From: Pantoea rwandensis
GTDB lineage: Bacteria > Pseudomonadota > Gammaproteobacteria > Enterobacterales > Enterobacteriaceae
Length of the DNA: 64,000 nucleotides
Direction: 5' to 3'
Assembly: GCF_000759475.1 (NCBI RefSeq)
Contig: NZ_CP009454.1
Span: 1,054,001-1,118,000, forward strand
The translations under genes were made by a program, and so were the position numbers. Shown here in pieces: positions 34,881 to 43,635 of the stretch (the first letter of the stretch is position 1; each line of letters begins with the position of its first letter). The notes below the pieces were generated by a model that saw nothing but the letters and a program-made list of their open reading frames with translations, was not told where the DNA came from and did no database searches.

Positions 34881-35735
34881 ATGGCAACTAAGGCAACTAA
34901 AGCAAAGCGTTTCCGCATCGCGGTCCAGGGCGCTACTACCGATGGTCGCGAGATTTCCCGCGACTGGATTTCGCAGATGGCGAAAAACTATAACCCGACC
35001 GTGTACGGTGCTCGCATCAACATGGAACACCTCAAGGGTTACGCAGCCGACAGCACATTCCGCCGTTTCGGTGACGTGACGAAGGTTGAAGCCGAAGAAA
35101 TCACCGAAGGTCCGCTGGCGGGCAAGCTTGCACTGTTTGGCTATATCGACCCGACGCCCGAGCTTGTCGAAATGACCAGGGCGCGTCAGAAGGTTTATAC
35201 CTCCATTGAAGTGAACCCGAATTTCTCAGATACCGGCGAAGCCTATCTGGTTGGCCTGGCTGTCACCGATGACCCGGCAAGCCTCGGCACTGAATACCTC
35301 AGTTTCAGCGCTACCGCCAAAGCTAACCCGCTGGCGTCCCGCAAGCTGGATAAAGACAACCTCTTTACCGCCGCCGAAGAAACCCTGATCGAGTTCTATG
35401 AAGAAGCCGAGCAGGGGCCGTCACTGCTGAACCGCGTGAAAGAGATGTTCAGCCGTAAATCCAAGACCGACGACGAGCGTTTTAACGACGTAAGCGCGGC
35501 GGTCACTGCGGTGGCTGAACAGGTGCAGCAGAACGGCGACAGCTTCACGGGCCAGTTAACCAAGCTGGAAACATCCCTTTCAGATCGTCTTTCGGCGCTG
35601 GAAACCGAAGCCGGTAAAGACCGTGAAGCGCTGACCGCGCTGCAGAACTCGCTCGCGAAAACCGACGGCGGCTTTAACCGTCGCCCGCCTGCGACCGGCG
35701 GCGATAACAAAGGCAGCGTCCAGACCGACTGCTGA
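34881..35735 (+). CDS. O: Capsid scaffolding protein/protease gpO
   Basis: 284 residues, the P2 gpO length. The N-terminal half is the serine protease that matures the capsid (KTYNPTVYGARINMEHLKGY with its likely catalytic histidine), and residues ~200-260 form the coiled-coil scaffold (AVTAVAEQVQQNGDSFTG, then KLETSLSDRLSALETEAG). First gene of the rightward late operon, 145 bp from divergent P. Confidence 0.95.
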   Translation: MATKATKAKRFRIAVQGATTDGREISRDWISQMAKNYNPTVYGARINMEHLKGYAADSTFRRFGDVTKVEAEEITEGPLAGKLALFGYIDPTPELVEMTRARQKVYTSIEVNPNFSDTGEAYLVGLAVTDDPASLGTEYLSFSATAKANPLASRKLDKDNLFTAAEETLIEFYEEAEQGPSLLNRVKEMFSRKSKTDDERFNDVSAAVTAVAEQVQQNGDSFTGQLTKLETSLSDRLSALETEAGKDREALTALQNSLAKTDGGFNRRPPATGGDNKGSVQTDC

Positions 35736-35782
35736 TAAAGCCCGGTCTGAGTAACCCCGAACACTGATTAACAGGAGCGCCA

Positions 35783-36919
35783 ATGCGCCAGCAAACCCGT
35801 TTTAAATTTAATGCCTACATGTCACGCGTTGCCGAGCTGAACGGCGTCGAAACCGGCGACATGAACAAGAAATTCAGCGTTGAGCCGTCCGTCGCACAGA
35901 AACTGATGACCCGCGTGCAGGAGTCGTCCGCGTTTCTGACCCGCATCAATATCGTGCCGGTGCCGGAGATGAAGGGCGAGAAAATCGGCGTCGGCGTGTC
36001 CGGTTCGATTGCGAGCACCACCGACACCGCTGGCGGTGACGAGCGCGAAACTGCTGATTTCTCTGCGCTGGACAGCCAGGGATATGAGTGCGCGCAGGTC
36101 AACTTCGATTTCCACATCCGCTACAACACGCTCGACCTGTGGGCGCGCTATGACGATTTCCAGACCCGCTTACGCGACGCCATCATTCAGCGTCAGGCGC
36201 TGGACCGCATCATGATCGGTTTCAACGGTACGCGCCGCGCTAAAACATCCAGCCGTGCACAGAACCCGATGCTGCAGGACGTGGCGGTGGGCTGGCTGCA
36301 GAAGTACCGCAACGAAGCGCCAGACCGCGTAATGAGCAAGGTCACTGATGAAGAGGGCACGGTGATTTCGGCAAAAATCCGCGTGGGTAAAGATGGCGAC
36401 TACGCCAACCTCGACGCGCTGGTAATGGATGCCACCAATAACCTGATCGAACCGTGGTACCAGGAAGACCCGGAGCTGGTTGTCATCGTGGGCCGTCAGC
36501 TACTGGCTGACAAATATTTCCCGATTGTGAACCAGAGCCAGCCAAACACCGAACAGCTTGCGGCGGATGTGATCGTCAGCCAGAAGCGCATCGGCAATCT
36601 GCCAGCGGTGCGCGTGCCGTACTTCCCGCCTAACGCCATGATGGTGACCCGTCTCGATAACCTGTCGATTTACTGGCAGGAAGGCACGCAGCGCCGCCAT
36701 ATCGAAGAGGTGCCGAAGCGTGACCGCATCGAAAACTACGAATCAGCTAACGAAGATTACGTGGTGGAAGACTACGCGGCGGGCTGTCTGATCGAAAACA
36801 TCCAGCTTGGTGTATTTACCCCGCCTGAAGCCACTACCGAGTCTGAACCCCAGAGTGATGCTGACGGTGCTGGTGCTGGCGGTGATGGTGCTGGCGCAGC
36901 CGGAACGGGCGGAGAGTAA
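35783..36919 (+). CDS. N: Major capsid protein gpN with extended Gly/Ala-rich C-terminus
   Basis: 378 residues; P2 gpN has 357. The body is typical, with QTRFKFNAYMSRVAELNGV at the start and YCR-like processing region FSVEPSVAQKL. The last ~30 residues, absent from P2, are low-complexity (GAGAGGDGAGAAGTGGE). Strong ribosome site AGGAGC. It forms the T=7 shell after gpO removes the N-terminal piece. Confidence 0.96.
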   Translation: MRQQTRFKFNAYMSRVAELNGVETGDMNKKFSVEPSVAQKLMTRVQESSAFLTRINIVPVPEMKGEKIGVGVSGSIASTTDTAGGDERETADFSALDSQGYECAQVNFDFHIRYNTLDLWARYDDFQTRLRDAIIQRQALDRIMIGFNGTRRAKTSSRAQNPMLQDVAVGWLQKYRNEAPDRVMSKVTDEEGTVISAKIRVGKDGDYANLDALVMDATNNLIEPWYQEDPELVVIVGRQLLADKYFPIVNQSQPNTEQLAADVIVSQKRIGNLPAVRVPYFPPNAMMVTRLDNLSIYWQEGTQRRHIEEVPKRDRIENYESANEDYVVEDYAAGCLIENIQLGVFTPPEATTESEPQSDADGAGAGGDGAGAAGTGGE

Positions 36920-36922
36920 CGC

Positions 36923-37591
36923 ATGTTGAGTCCCGCCCGCCGTCACCGGATGCGCGTCCAGGCCGAAACCGAATCGCAACGGGATGCAAACCCGATGCGC
37001 CACGCTACCGGCTATGAGCAGATGCTCGTGAAACTCAACGAGGACAAGCGTCGCCTGAAAAAGGTCTATGGCAAAGAGAAGAAGGCAGACATTAAGCGTC
37101 AGATGCTGCCCGAATACGTGCCATGGGTGAAAGGCGTGATGAACAGCGGACGCGGCGCGCAGGATGCCATCGTGATGACCGTCATGATCTGGCGACTGGA
37201 CACAGGCGACGTAACCGGCGCGCTCGAAATCGCCCGATACGCCCTGAAGCATGGTCTGGTGTCACCTGACGGATTCAGGCGTGACAGCCTGCCGTACCTG
37301 CTGGCAGAAGAGGTTGCCAGCGCCGCGATGCGAGCCTGGACGGCAAAAGAGGCGGTGAACATCGATCCGCTTCTCGAAACCCTCCGGCTGACCGACGGCG
37401 AGGACATGCCCGATGAAGTGCGCGCCAAGCTGCACAAAATTATCGGATATGTCTATCGCGATTCGGGCGGGACTCATGAGGCGATGAAACATCTACAACG
37501 CGCGCTGCAGTTGCATGACCGCTGTGGCGTTGTGAAGGACATTGAGCGGCTGGCAACTGTGATGAAAAAGCAGGCACAGAACAGCCGCTGA
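36923..37591 (+). CDS. M: Terminase small subunit/endonuclease gpM
   Basis: 222 residues, 3 bp after N. Typical P2 gpM features include SPARRHRMRVQAE at the start, KADIKRQMLPEYVPWVKGVM and VMTVMIWRLDTGDVTGALEIA. The protein cuts cos together with gpP and recognises cos DNA. Confidence 0.95.
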   Translation: MLSPARRHRMRVQAETESQRDANPMRHATGYEQMLVKLNEDKRRLKKVYGKEKKADIKRQMLPEYVPWVKGVMNSGRGAQDAIVMTVMIWRLDTGDVTGALEIARYALKHGLVSPDGFRRDSLPYLLAEEVASAAMRAWTAKEAVNIDPLLETLRLTDGEDMPDEVRAKLHKIIGYVYRDSGGTHEAMKHLQRALQLHDRCGVVKDIERLATVMKKQAQNSR

Positions 37592-37681
37592 CCGGACGCG
37601 ACCCCGCGCAGGGCGGCAGGACGGCAACGCACTTTCAGTGTCTGCGCCGTCCTCCACCGCCCACCTATTTAAGGGCCAATT

Positions 37682-38149
37682 ATGAGCACGGTAGTTATAT
37701 CCGCACCGCGACCGGCAGACGCTGCCGAGCCGCCAGTTAAGAACACGTTTTTCTGGCCTGATATCGATTTGCAACTGCTGCGTGACTCGCTTCGCTATGA
37801 GGGCACTGTTACCGCACAGCGACTGCGGCAGGCGGTGCTGACCGCAATTTCTGAGGTGAACGCCGAGCTGTACGACTGGCGCGCCGAGCAGATGGCGACG
37901 GGCTTCAAAACGCTGGAAACCGTACCGGCGGAAACGCTGGACGGCGTAAGCGAAAAAGTCACGCATTACATCGCCGCCGTTGCGTCAATGACTGCCGCCA
38001 CCATTGCCGAGCGCTATCGTGGCTATGACGCCAGCGGTACCAAAAAAGCAACGGAAATCGAAGTCAGCGCCGACGAGTACTGGCGCGATGCTCGATTCAG
38101 TATCAGCCGCGTCGCTGAGCGCCCCGGCTGCATCGTGAGTCTGCTGTGA
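37682..38149 (+). CDS. L: Head completion protein gpL
   Basis: 155 residues. Segments DIDLQLLRDSLRYEGTVTAQ and SADEYWRDARFSISRV are those of P2 gpL, which stabilises filled heads. It overlaps gene X by 4 bp. Confidence 0.93.
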   Translation: MSTVVISAPRPADAAEPPVKNTFFWPDIDLQLLRDSLRYEGTVTAQRLRQAVLTAISEVNAELYDWRAEQMATGFKTLETVPAETLDGVSEKVTHYIAAVASMTAATIAERYRGYDASGTKKATEIEVSADEYWRDARFSISRVAERPGCIVSLL

Positions 38150-38352
38150 TGCGGGTGTATGCCCTGCAGGGCGATACCGTTGACGATATCTGCTACCGCC
38201 ATTACGGGCGGACGGAGCAGGTCACGGAGCTGGTTTACGAGGCTAATCACGGTCTTGCCGAAGCCGGGCCGGTTCTGCCGCACGGCTGGCCGGTTGATCT
38301 GCCTGAGTTGTCGGCGTCGTCAACGAGTGACACCGTAAACCTTTGGGACTGA
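38146..38352 (+). CDS. X: Tail protein gpX (LysM-like)
   Basis: 68 residues: QGDTVDDICYRHYGRTEQV then NHGLAEAGPVLPHGWPVDLP, the LysM-like fold of P2 gpX, an essential tail protein. ATG within the stop region of L. Confidence 0.93.
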   Translation: MMRVYALQGDTVDDICYRHYGRTEQVTELVYEANHGLAEAGPVLPHGWPVDLPELSASSTSDTVNLWD

Positions 38353-38355
38353 ACT

Positions 38356-38568
38356 ATGTGGGAAAACATTCGCACTGCAATCGTCTGGTTTATCGCGCTG
38401 GGTATGGCGTGGCTGGGTGATATGTCAGTTAAAGATTTTTCTACCCTGGCAGGGGTGGTGATTGGCCTGCTGATGGCGTTTATCAGCTGGTACTACAAGC
38501 GAAAAACCTACCTGTTACTGGCACGCGGGCGCATCAGCCAGGAGGAGTATGAATCTGCAAATCGTTAA
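38356..38568 (+). CDS. Holin (class II, HP1-like)
   Basis: 70 residues with two membrane spans (TAIVWFIALGMAWLG near 7-21 and LAGVVIGLLMAFISWYY near 31-47) and a charged tail. It differs in sequence type from P2 gpY and is closer to HP1-type holins. Because the endolysin has its own export anchor, this may be a pinholin. It overlaps the endolysin gene by 20 bp. Confidence 0.88.
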   Translation: MWENIRTAIVWFIALGMAWLGDMSVKDFSTLAGVVIGLLMAFISWYYKRKTYLLLARGRISQEEYESANR

Positions 38569-39064
38569 GCGTTGCTCGGTGGGTGTGGTGCTGGCCATCG
38601 CCGCCACGCTGCCGGGATTCCAGACGCTGCACACCTCTGTCGAAGGCATGAAGCTTATCGCCGATTACGAAGGGTGCCGCCTGAGTCCTTACAAGTGCGA
38701 CGCGGACAAATGGACCGACGGCATTGGCAACACGGTTGGCGTGGTGACGGGTAAAACCATCACCGAGCGGCAGGCGGCGGGCACGTTTATTGCCAACGTA
38801 CTGCGCACCGAAAAGGCGCTGTCCCGCTGCGTGTTCACGCAGCTACCGCAAAAGGTTTATGACGCCGTGGTGTCGTTTGCCTTCAACGTCGGAACAGGCA
38901 ACGCCTGCAGCTCGACGCTGGTGAAGTTGCTGAATCAGGAGCGATGGCAGGAGGCATGTATGCAGTTGCCGCGCTGGGTGTACGTGAAGGGTGTATTCAA
39001 TCAGGGGCTGGATAACCGCCGTGGGCGTGAACTGGTCTGGTGCTTAAAAGGAGTCGTGCCGTGA
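38549..39064 (+). CDS. K: SAR endolysin (P1 Lyz-like lysozyme)
   Basis: 171 residues. Residues ~10-30 form a weak hydrophobic signal-anchor-release segment. The GH24 catalytic set is E41-x8-C50-x5-T56, with cysteines C9 and C43. Phage P1 Lyz has the same plan (E42, C51, T57 with C13 and C44), where C51 is caged by a disulfide until the enzyme leaves the membrane. P2 gpK itself is not built this way. It cuts peptidoglycan at lysis. Confidence 0.9.
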   Translation: MNLQIVKRCSVGVVLAIAATLPGFQTLHTSVEGMKLIADYEGCRLSPYKCDADKWTDGIGNTVGVVTGKTITERQAAGTFIANVLRTEKALSRCVFTQLPQKVYDAVVSFAFNVGTGNACSSTLVKLLNQERWQEACMQLPRWVYVKGVFNQGLDNRRGRELVWCLKGVVP

Positions 39065-39450
39065 AAAACAAAATTCTGAGTGTGATCGTTGATGTCGTGT
39101 ATATCGGGCTGCTGATTGCCGGGCTGCGTGATCCGCAAAGCTGGCTGATGAATCTGCCCGTGGCTTTCATCTGGCTGATGAACACCTTCGTCTGGCTGAC
39201 GGTATTTGCGGGTATGGCGGCGGTTATGGCGGGCGGCGAGGCGGGCAAGAAAATGCGCGATAAGCTGGCGCGGCTTTTCAACCGTCCTGCAAAAGGAGTG
39301 CTCAGCCGTGCCTACGGTTGGGGGCTTAAACTGCTAATCGTCATCAGCCTGGCTTACTCGGGCTGGCTTATCACCCTGATCAGCTACGTGCTGACGGTCA
39401 TTGTCTTCCAGATTTGCCGATCCATGCTGGCGGAGCCGGATGCAGCATGA
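39061..39450 (+). CDS. lysA: LysA-like membrane protein (lysis timing)
   Basis: 129 residues from GTG 39061, with AAAGGAGTC eight bases ahead and a GTGA overlap with the endolysin stop; an ATG at 39040 has no ribosome site. Four hydrophobic spans (SVIVDVVYIGLLIAGL, NLPVAFIWLMNTFVW, LIVISLAYSGWLITLI, VLTVIVFQI). It holds the place of P2 lysA, an antiholin-like regulator of lysis timing. Confidence 0.8.
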   Translation: MKNKILSVIVDVVYIGLLIAGLRDPQSWLMNLPVAFIWLMNTFVWLTVFAGMAAVMAGGEAGKKMRDKLARLFNRPAKGVLSRAYGWGLKLLIVISLAYSGWLITLISYVLTVIVFQICRSMLAEPDAA

Positions 39451-39869
39451 CGCGCATCATTGGCGCACTGCTGGCAGCGGCACTGGTTGCGCTGGGGTTG
39501 ACCGGCTGGCGCTGGTCGGTTGCCGCCGGTGAACTCGTTAGCGCACAAAAAATTATCGGCACGCTGTCGGCGGGTATCGAGAGCCGTGACAAGGCGATAG
39601 CCAGGCTGAACAGTGAAAACCTGCAGGGCCAGAAGCGCGAAGCTGAGCTGCGGCTGATGCAGGGGAGGGCCAGCGCCGGTGCGCTGACCCGTGAGGCACA
39701 AATACAGAGAGAAACCGATGCGAACCCGATACTACGTGACTGGTCTGCTGCTGCTCTGCCTGACGATGTTATCCGGCTGCACACCCGACCGGCCTTCGCC
39801 AGCGCCAGAGATTATCTGGATTGGCTGTCCGCGCGTGACAAGCTGCCCGGTGCCGGGAAACAGCCTTAA
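39447..39869 (+). CDS. lysB: LysB spanin (Rz-like)
   Basis: 140 residues from ATG 39447, overlapping lysA in ATGA. An N-terminal membrane anchor (IIGALLAAALVALGLTG) is followed by a long periplasmic helix. This is the inner-membrane spanin subunit, which with LysC fuses inner and outer membranes. Another ATG 33 bases upstream adds no conserved sequence. Confidence 0.88.
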   Translation: MTRIIGALLAAALVALGLTGWRWSVAAGELVSAQKIIGTLSAGIESRDKAIARLNSENLQGQKREAELRLMQGRASAGALTREAQIQRETDANPILRDWSAAALPDDVIRLHTRPAFASARDYLDWLSARDKLPGAGKQP

Positions 39870-40038
39870 AACGGCGGGCGATCTGGCGGCGGACAATCGC
39901 CAGCTTGAGGCGGCGCTCGCATCCTGCGGGCTGCAGGTTGAAACCATTAAAGACTGTCAGGAGCAACACGATGTTGAAACCACAGCAACTGCGCAAAGCA
40001 CTGACCGACAGCGTGCCGCTGCTGCAGCGAAACCCTGA
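39718..40038 (+). CDS. lysC: LysC spanin lipoprotein (Rz1-like), nested in lysB
   Basis: 106 residues in the +1 frame, beginning MRTRYYVTGLLLLCLTMLSGC with the lipobox LSGC, so an outer-membrane lipoprotein. The start lies inside lysB and the stop is 169 bp past it, overlapping gene R. A proline-rich segment follows the cysteine (TPDRPSPAPEI), as in other Rz1 proteins. It is longer at the C-terminus than most Rz1. Confidence 0.85.
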   Translation: MRTRYYVTGLLLLCLTMLSGCTPDRPSPAPEIIWIGCPRVTSCPVPGNSLKTAGDLAADNRQLEAALASCGLQVETIKDCQEQHDVETTATAQSTDRQRAAAAAKP

Positions 40039-40438
40039 CAGCCTGAACGTATTTATCGACAGCGGGCGCATTGTTTCCACGCTAGCCACTTCGCTGTCGT
40101 TTGAATATCAGTACCGGCTGAATATGGTGATAACCGACTACACCGGCGATATTGATTTGCTGGTCGTCCCGATGCTGGCATGGCTGCGCGTAAATGAGCC
40201 TGACATGATGGCGACAAGAGAAAAGCAGCAGGCCGGTTTCACCTTCAAGGCCGATGTGATCAGCGATACCGCCAGTGATATCAGTATCGACCTTCTGCTG
40301 AGTGAGCGGGTAATCGTCAAAGAGCTTGACGGCAATCTGCACGTCACGCACCTGAATGAAAACCCGCCCCCGGAAAATGACTATCGCCCGCTGCAGATGT
40401 ATGCCGATGGCGTGCTTATCAGTGAGATCCAGCCGTGA
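39971..40438 (+). CDS. R: Tail completion protein gpR
   Basis: 155 residues from ATG 39971 (MLKPQQLRKALTDSVPLL) after AGGAGC. Matches P2 gpR, a tail-completion protein near the head-tail joint. It overlaps lysC and gene S. Confidence 0.92.
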   Translation: MLKPQQLRKALTDSVPLLQRNPDSLNVFIDSGRIVSTLATSLSFEYQYRLNMVITDYTGDIDLLVVPMLAWLRVNEPDMMATREKQQAGFTFKADVISDTASDISIDLLLSERVIVKELDGNLHVTHLNENPPPENDYRPLQMYADGVLISEIQP

Positions 40439-40881
40439 ACGATTTGCAGATCGTCAATGACCGGCTGAATGCGCTGATTGGCAACCTGTCTGCCCCGGCA
40501 CGCAAAGAGATGGCGCGCAACATTGCGAAGAAGCTGCGCGCCAGCCAGCAAAAGAACATCAAAAACCAGCAGGCACCCGACGGCACACCGTTTAAACCCC
40601 GCAAGGCGCAGCCCATTCGCAGTAAAAAAGGGCGGGTTAAACGTGAGATGTTCGCCAAGCTTCGCACCGCAAAATACCTGAAAGCGCAGTCAACATCAGA
40701 CGAGGCGGTGATCCAGTTTACCGGGCGTGTGCAGCGAATGGCCCGCGTGCATCATTACGGGCTGCGCGACCGGCCATCACGCAAAGGGAAAGATGTACAG
40801 TATGAATCACGTCCACTTCTAGGATTAAATAAACTGGACTTACAGGCTATTGAAGACGTTATTATGGACTTTATCCGATAA
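40435..40881 (+). CDS. S: Tail completion protein gpS
   Basis: 148 residues; NDLQIVNDRLNALIGNLSA at the start and QQKNIKNQQAPDGTPFKPRK mid-way are typical of P2 gpS (virion morphogenesis family). It overlaps R by 4 bp. In P2 V follows after a short gap; here an extra gene is inserted. Confidence 0.93.
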   Translation: MNDLQIVNDRLNALIGNLSAPARKEMARNIAKKLRASQQKNIKNQQAPDGTPFKPRKAQPIRSKKGRVKREMFAKLRTAKYLKAQSTSDEAVIQFTGRVQRMARVHHYGLRDRPSRKGKDVQYESRPLLGLNKLDLQAIEDVIMDFIR

Positions 40882-40910
40882 CTGACTTTTTTATGTTTTA
40901 AGGAATGTAA

Positions 40911-41714
40911 ATGGCCGCATTCACAAAAATACTAGGGTATGCATTAGTAATTATTAGCGTCTATATGGCCTTGAGGGGAGAGGCGGCTGGAGGTGCTATA
41001 GGCGTATCAGCAGGATTTATTTTTATAATCCTTGGGACGATTCAGCCAAAAGATATTGAGGAAATCAACATCTTTAAATCAGGCATAAAGCTTAGGGCGA
41101 CATTAGACAGAGCGGAAGAGATAATTTTAAACTTAAAAGCTATTGCAGTGCCTCTAAGTGAAATGGCTATTACAACCGCCGCGCTACAATTAAAACAGGG
41201 GCAAGGAATCAGTCGGAGGAGTCTAGAGGACTTGGTAATCAGAACTGAAAGTGCGTTAAAAGCAATGGGCGCGAAAGCAGATGAAATTGAATCTAGCAAG
41301 AAAATTTTCTATGAAGTAAAAAGTTTCGTGTTAGCTCAGGATATTTTTTTGAATTTTCATGAAGCAAAGTCTCCTGTCATTAGTCAGAAGTGCATTGAAA
41401 TGAATGAGGAAATGACTAAGGTCAGGCAAGTTCAGGGTGATGAGTCGGAAGTATATAGAAAATATGGTCCTTTTACAGATAGCACTGTCCACTTTCTAAT
41501 AAAATCATTTTTGGAAGAGAATGCTACCTCTAAAAACATTAAATCTGAATTTAATGAGAAGTTGAGGTCATATGATAATTATCTTGATGAAACCAACAGA
41601 GAAATGCTGATTGAGATACTTAAGCCAAGACTTGATGAACTTGAGAGATTCAATGATACACATCAACTAATAAACCCTCATCAATATCTGTCTGTTGAAA
41701 AGTCCCCCATCTAA
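40911..41714 (+). CDS. Cargo gene (moron) in late operon: unknown membrane-anchored protein
   Basis: 267 residues, AAGGAATG ribosome site. Two adjacent hydrophobic spans at the N-terminus (YALVIISVYMALRG, residues 10-23, and GAIGVSAGFIFIILGTI, 28-44) are followed by ~220 soluble, mostly helical and charged residues (NLKAIAVPLSEMAITTAALQ; FLEENATSKNIKSEFNEKLR). It is AT-rich, unlike the R, S, V and W genes around it, so it is a recent insertion between S and V. I do not recognise it. Transcribed with the late genes, or from its own promoter in lysogeny; I see no clear terminator after it. Confidence 0.8.
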   Translation: MAAFTKILGYALVIISVYMALRGEAAGGAIGVSAGFIFIILGTIQPKDIEEINIFKSGIKLRATLDRAEEIILNLKAIAVPLSEMAITTAALQLKQGQGISRRSLEDLVIRTESALKAMGAKADEIESSKKIFYEVKSFVLAQDIFLNFHEAKSPVISQKCIEMNEEMTKVRQVQGDESEVYRKYGPFTDSTVHFLIKSFLEENATSKNIKSEFNEKLRSYDNYLDETNREMLIEILKPRLDELERFNDTHQLINPHQYLSVEKSPI

Positions 41715-41723
41715 AAGTGTTAG

Positions 41724-41741
41724 TGTTTGCCTGTACATCAC
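41724..41741 (+). promoter_or_regulatory. Candidate Ogr activation site upstream of V
   Basis: TGTTTGCCTGTACATCAC resembles the motif in the O-P gap (14 of 18 bases) and one before FI. It lies between the cargo gene and V. Confidence 0.45.
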
Positions 41742-41790
41742 AGGGCGGCCGTCAGTTGCCGCCCTGAGCACTTCAGGGTGAAATTGCCCT

Positions 41791-42375
41791 ATGAACGAAC
41801 AACTCGCAGAAATCCTGCGCCTGCTGCGCAACCTTATCCGCATTGGCACCGTGTCCGCCGTAAATCTGGACGACGGGTTATGTCGCGTGGATACAGGAAA
41901 TCTTACGACTGGCTGGCTTCACTGGCTGACCGCCCGCGCGGGTAATACCCGTTCGTGGAATGCGCCGTCGGTGGGTGAGCAGGTCATTGTTTTATGCCTC
42001 GGTGGTGAGACGGATACCGGCTTTGTGCTACCGGCCATTTTCTCTGATAAAAACCCCGCCCCCTCCGCCTCGGCTGATGCACTGCACTGGTCATTTCCTG
42101 ACGACGCTGTGATCGAGTACGAACCGGCAACCGGCGCACTCAAGGCGACCGGCATCAAGTCGGCAACCATAGCAGCGTCAGTCAAAATCCTGCTGGATTC
42201 TCCACTGGTTGAGTGTACGAAGAAGTTAAAAACCGCGCAGCTTGAGGTGACGGACGGCGGCACGATGAAGGGTGACATTACGCATACTGGCGGCTCGCTG
42301 AGTTCAAACGGGAAAGTCCTGCACTCGCACAAACACCCAGGCGACAGCGGCGGGCAGACGGGAGAGCCAATATGA
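41791..42375 (+). CDS. V: Baseplate spike protein gpV
   Basis: 194 residues with the N-terminal OB-fold start NEQLAEILRLLRNLIRIG then GTVSAVNLDDGLCRVDTG, and a beta-helical C-terminal needle ending HSHKHPGDSGGQTGEPI whose HxH pattern binds iron at the spike tip in P2. It begins the V-W-J-I-H baseplate operon. Confidence 0.95.
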   Translation: MNEQLAEILRLLRNLIRIGTVSAVNLDDGLCRVDTGNLTTGWLHWLTARAGNTRSWNAPSVGEQVIVLCLGGETDTGFVLPAIFSDKNPAPSASADALHWSFPDDAVIEYEPATGALKATGIKSATIAASVKILLDSPLVECTKKLKTAQLEVTDGGTMKGDITHTGGSLSSNGKVLHSHKHPGDSGGQTGEPI

Positions 42376-42722
42376 CAACCGCAAAATATATCGGCATGAG
42401 CCGGGAGACCGGCGAGGCGCTGACGGACATCGAGCATATTCGCCAGTCAATCCGCGACATTCTAATGACGCCGGTTGGCACCCGCATCATGCGCCGCGAA
42501 TACGGCTCGCTGCTTTCAGCGCTGATTGACCAGCCGCAAAACGAGTCACTGCGCCTGCAGATTATGTCGGCCTGCTATGTGGCGTTGCTGCGCTGGGAGC
42601 CGCGCGTAAAGCTCAACGCCATCAACTTTGAGTCGGATTACAACGGCGCGATGGTGGTTGAACTGACGGGTAACCGGGCAGACACCCTGCAACCCTTTTC
42701 CTTAAACATTCCTGTGAGCTGA
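42372..42722 (+). CDS. W: Baseplate wedge protein gpW
   Basis: 116 residues, gp25-like: TLTDIEHIRQSIRDI-type segment and ILMTPVGTRIMRREYGSLLS are diagnostic of P2 gpW. It overlaps V by 4 bp. Confidence 0.95.
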   Translation: MTTAKYIGMSRETGEALTDIEHIRQSIRDILMTPVGTRIMRREYGSLLSALIDQPQNESLRLQIMSACYVALLRWEPRVKLNAINFESDYNGAMVVELTGNRADTLQPFSLNIPVS

Positions 42723-42726
42723 GAAC

Positions 42727-43635
42727 ATGGCAACCATTGACCTGAGCCAGCTTCCTGCACCCGACGTGGTGGAAGTGCTGGATTATGAAGTGCTGTTAGC
42801 GGAACGAAAGTCCACGCTGATTTCGCTCTACCCGGAAGACCAGCAGGAGGCCGTCGCCCGCGTGCTGGCGCTGGAGTCCGAACCCATCGTTAAGGTGCTG
42901 CAGGAAAATGCCTATCGAGAAGTGATCCTGCGCCAGCGCATCAACGAGGCGGCGCGCGCTGTGATGGTGGCTTATGCCGTGGGCGATGATTTAGACCAGG
43001 TTGGCGCTAACAATGGCGTTACCCGGCTGACTGTCACAGCGGCCGAGGATGCCGCTATTCCGCCCGTGGCGGCGGTGATGGAAAGTGATGACGATTATCG
43101 CGCGCGCATCGCGGGGGCTTTTGAAGGGCTGAGTGTTGCCGGGCCTTCCGGTGCTTACGAATTTCATGCACGCAGCGCAGACGGGCGAGTGGCGGATGCG
43201 TCCGCCACCAGTCCGTCGCCAGCCGTTGTCGTGGTCACGGTACTGGCGCGTGAAGGTGACGGTACGGCACCCGCCGATCTGCTTGCCGTGGTTGATGCGG
43301 CACTCAATGACGAGAACGTCCGACCGGTAGCAGACCGTGTGACCGTCCAGCCAGCAGATATCGTTAATTACGAGATTGAGGCCGAGCTTTATCTTTATCC
43401 GGGGCCGGAGGCAGAGCCAATCCGCGCCGCATCTGAGGCAAAGCTTGTCGCCTATATCAGCACGCAGAAGCGACTCGGGCGTGACATTAGACTGTCCGCA
43501 CTCTATGCCGCCATGCACGTAGAAGGTGTGCAGCGCGTCAACCTGATTCAGCCGCTTGCCGACGTCGTGCTGGATAAAACGCAGGCGGCGTACTGCACCG
43601 GTTACACGCTTGGCGTAGGAGGTTCGGATGAGTGA
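42727..43635 (+). CDS. J: Baseplate wedge protein gpJ
   Basis: 302 residues, the P2 gpJ length. TIDLSQLPAPDVVEVLDYE opens the protein; SVAGPSGAYEFHARSADGRV is the shared core of J-type baseplate proteins. It overlaps I by 8 bp. Confidence 0.95.
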   Translation: MATIDLSQLPAPDVVEVLDYEVLLAERKSTLISLYPEDQQEAVARVLALESEPIVKVLQENAYREVILRQRINEAARAVMVAYAVGDDLDQVGANNGVTRLTVTAAEDAAIPPVAAVMESDDDYRARIAGAFEGLSVAGPSGAYEFHARSADGRVADASATSPSPAVVVVTVLAREGDGTAPADLLAVVDAALNDENVRPVADRVTVQPADIVNYEIEAELYLYPGPEAEPIRAASEAKLVAYISTQKRLGRDIRLSALYAAMHVEGVQRVNLIQPLADVVLDKTQAAYCTGYTLGVGGSDE

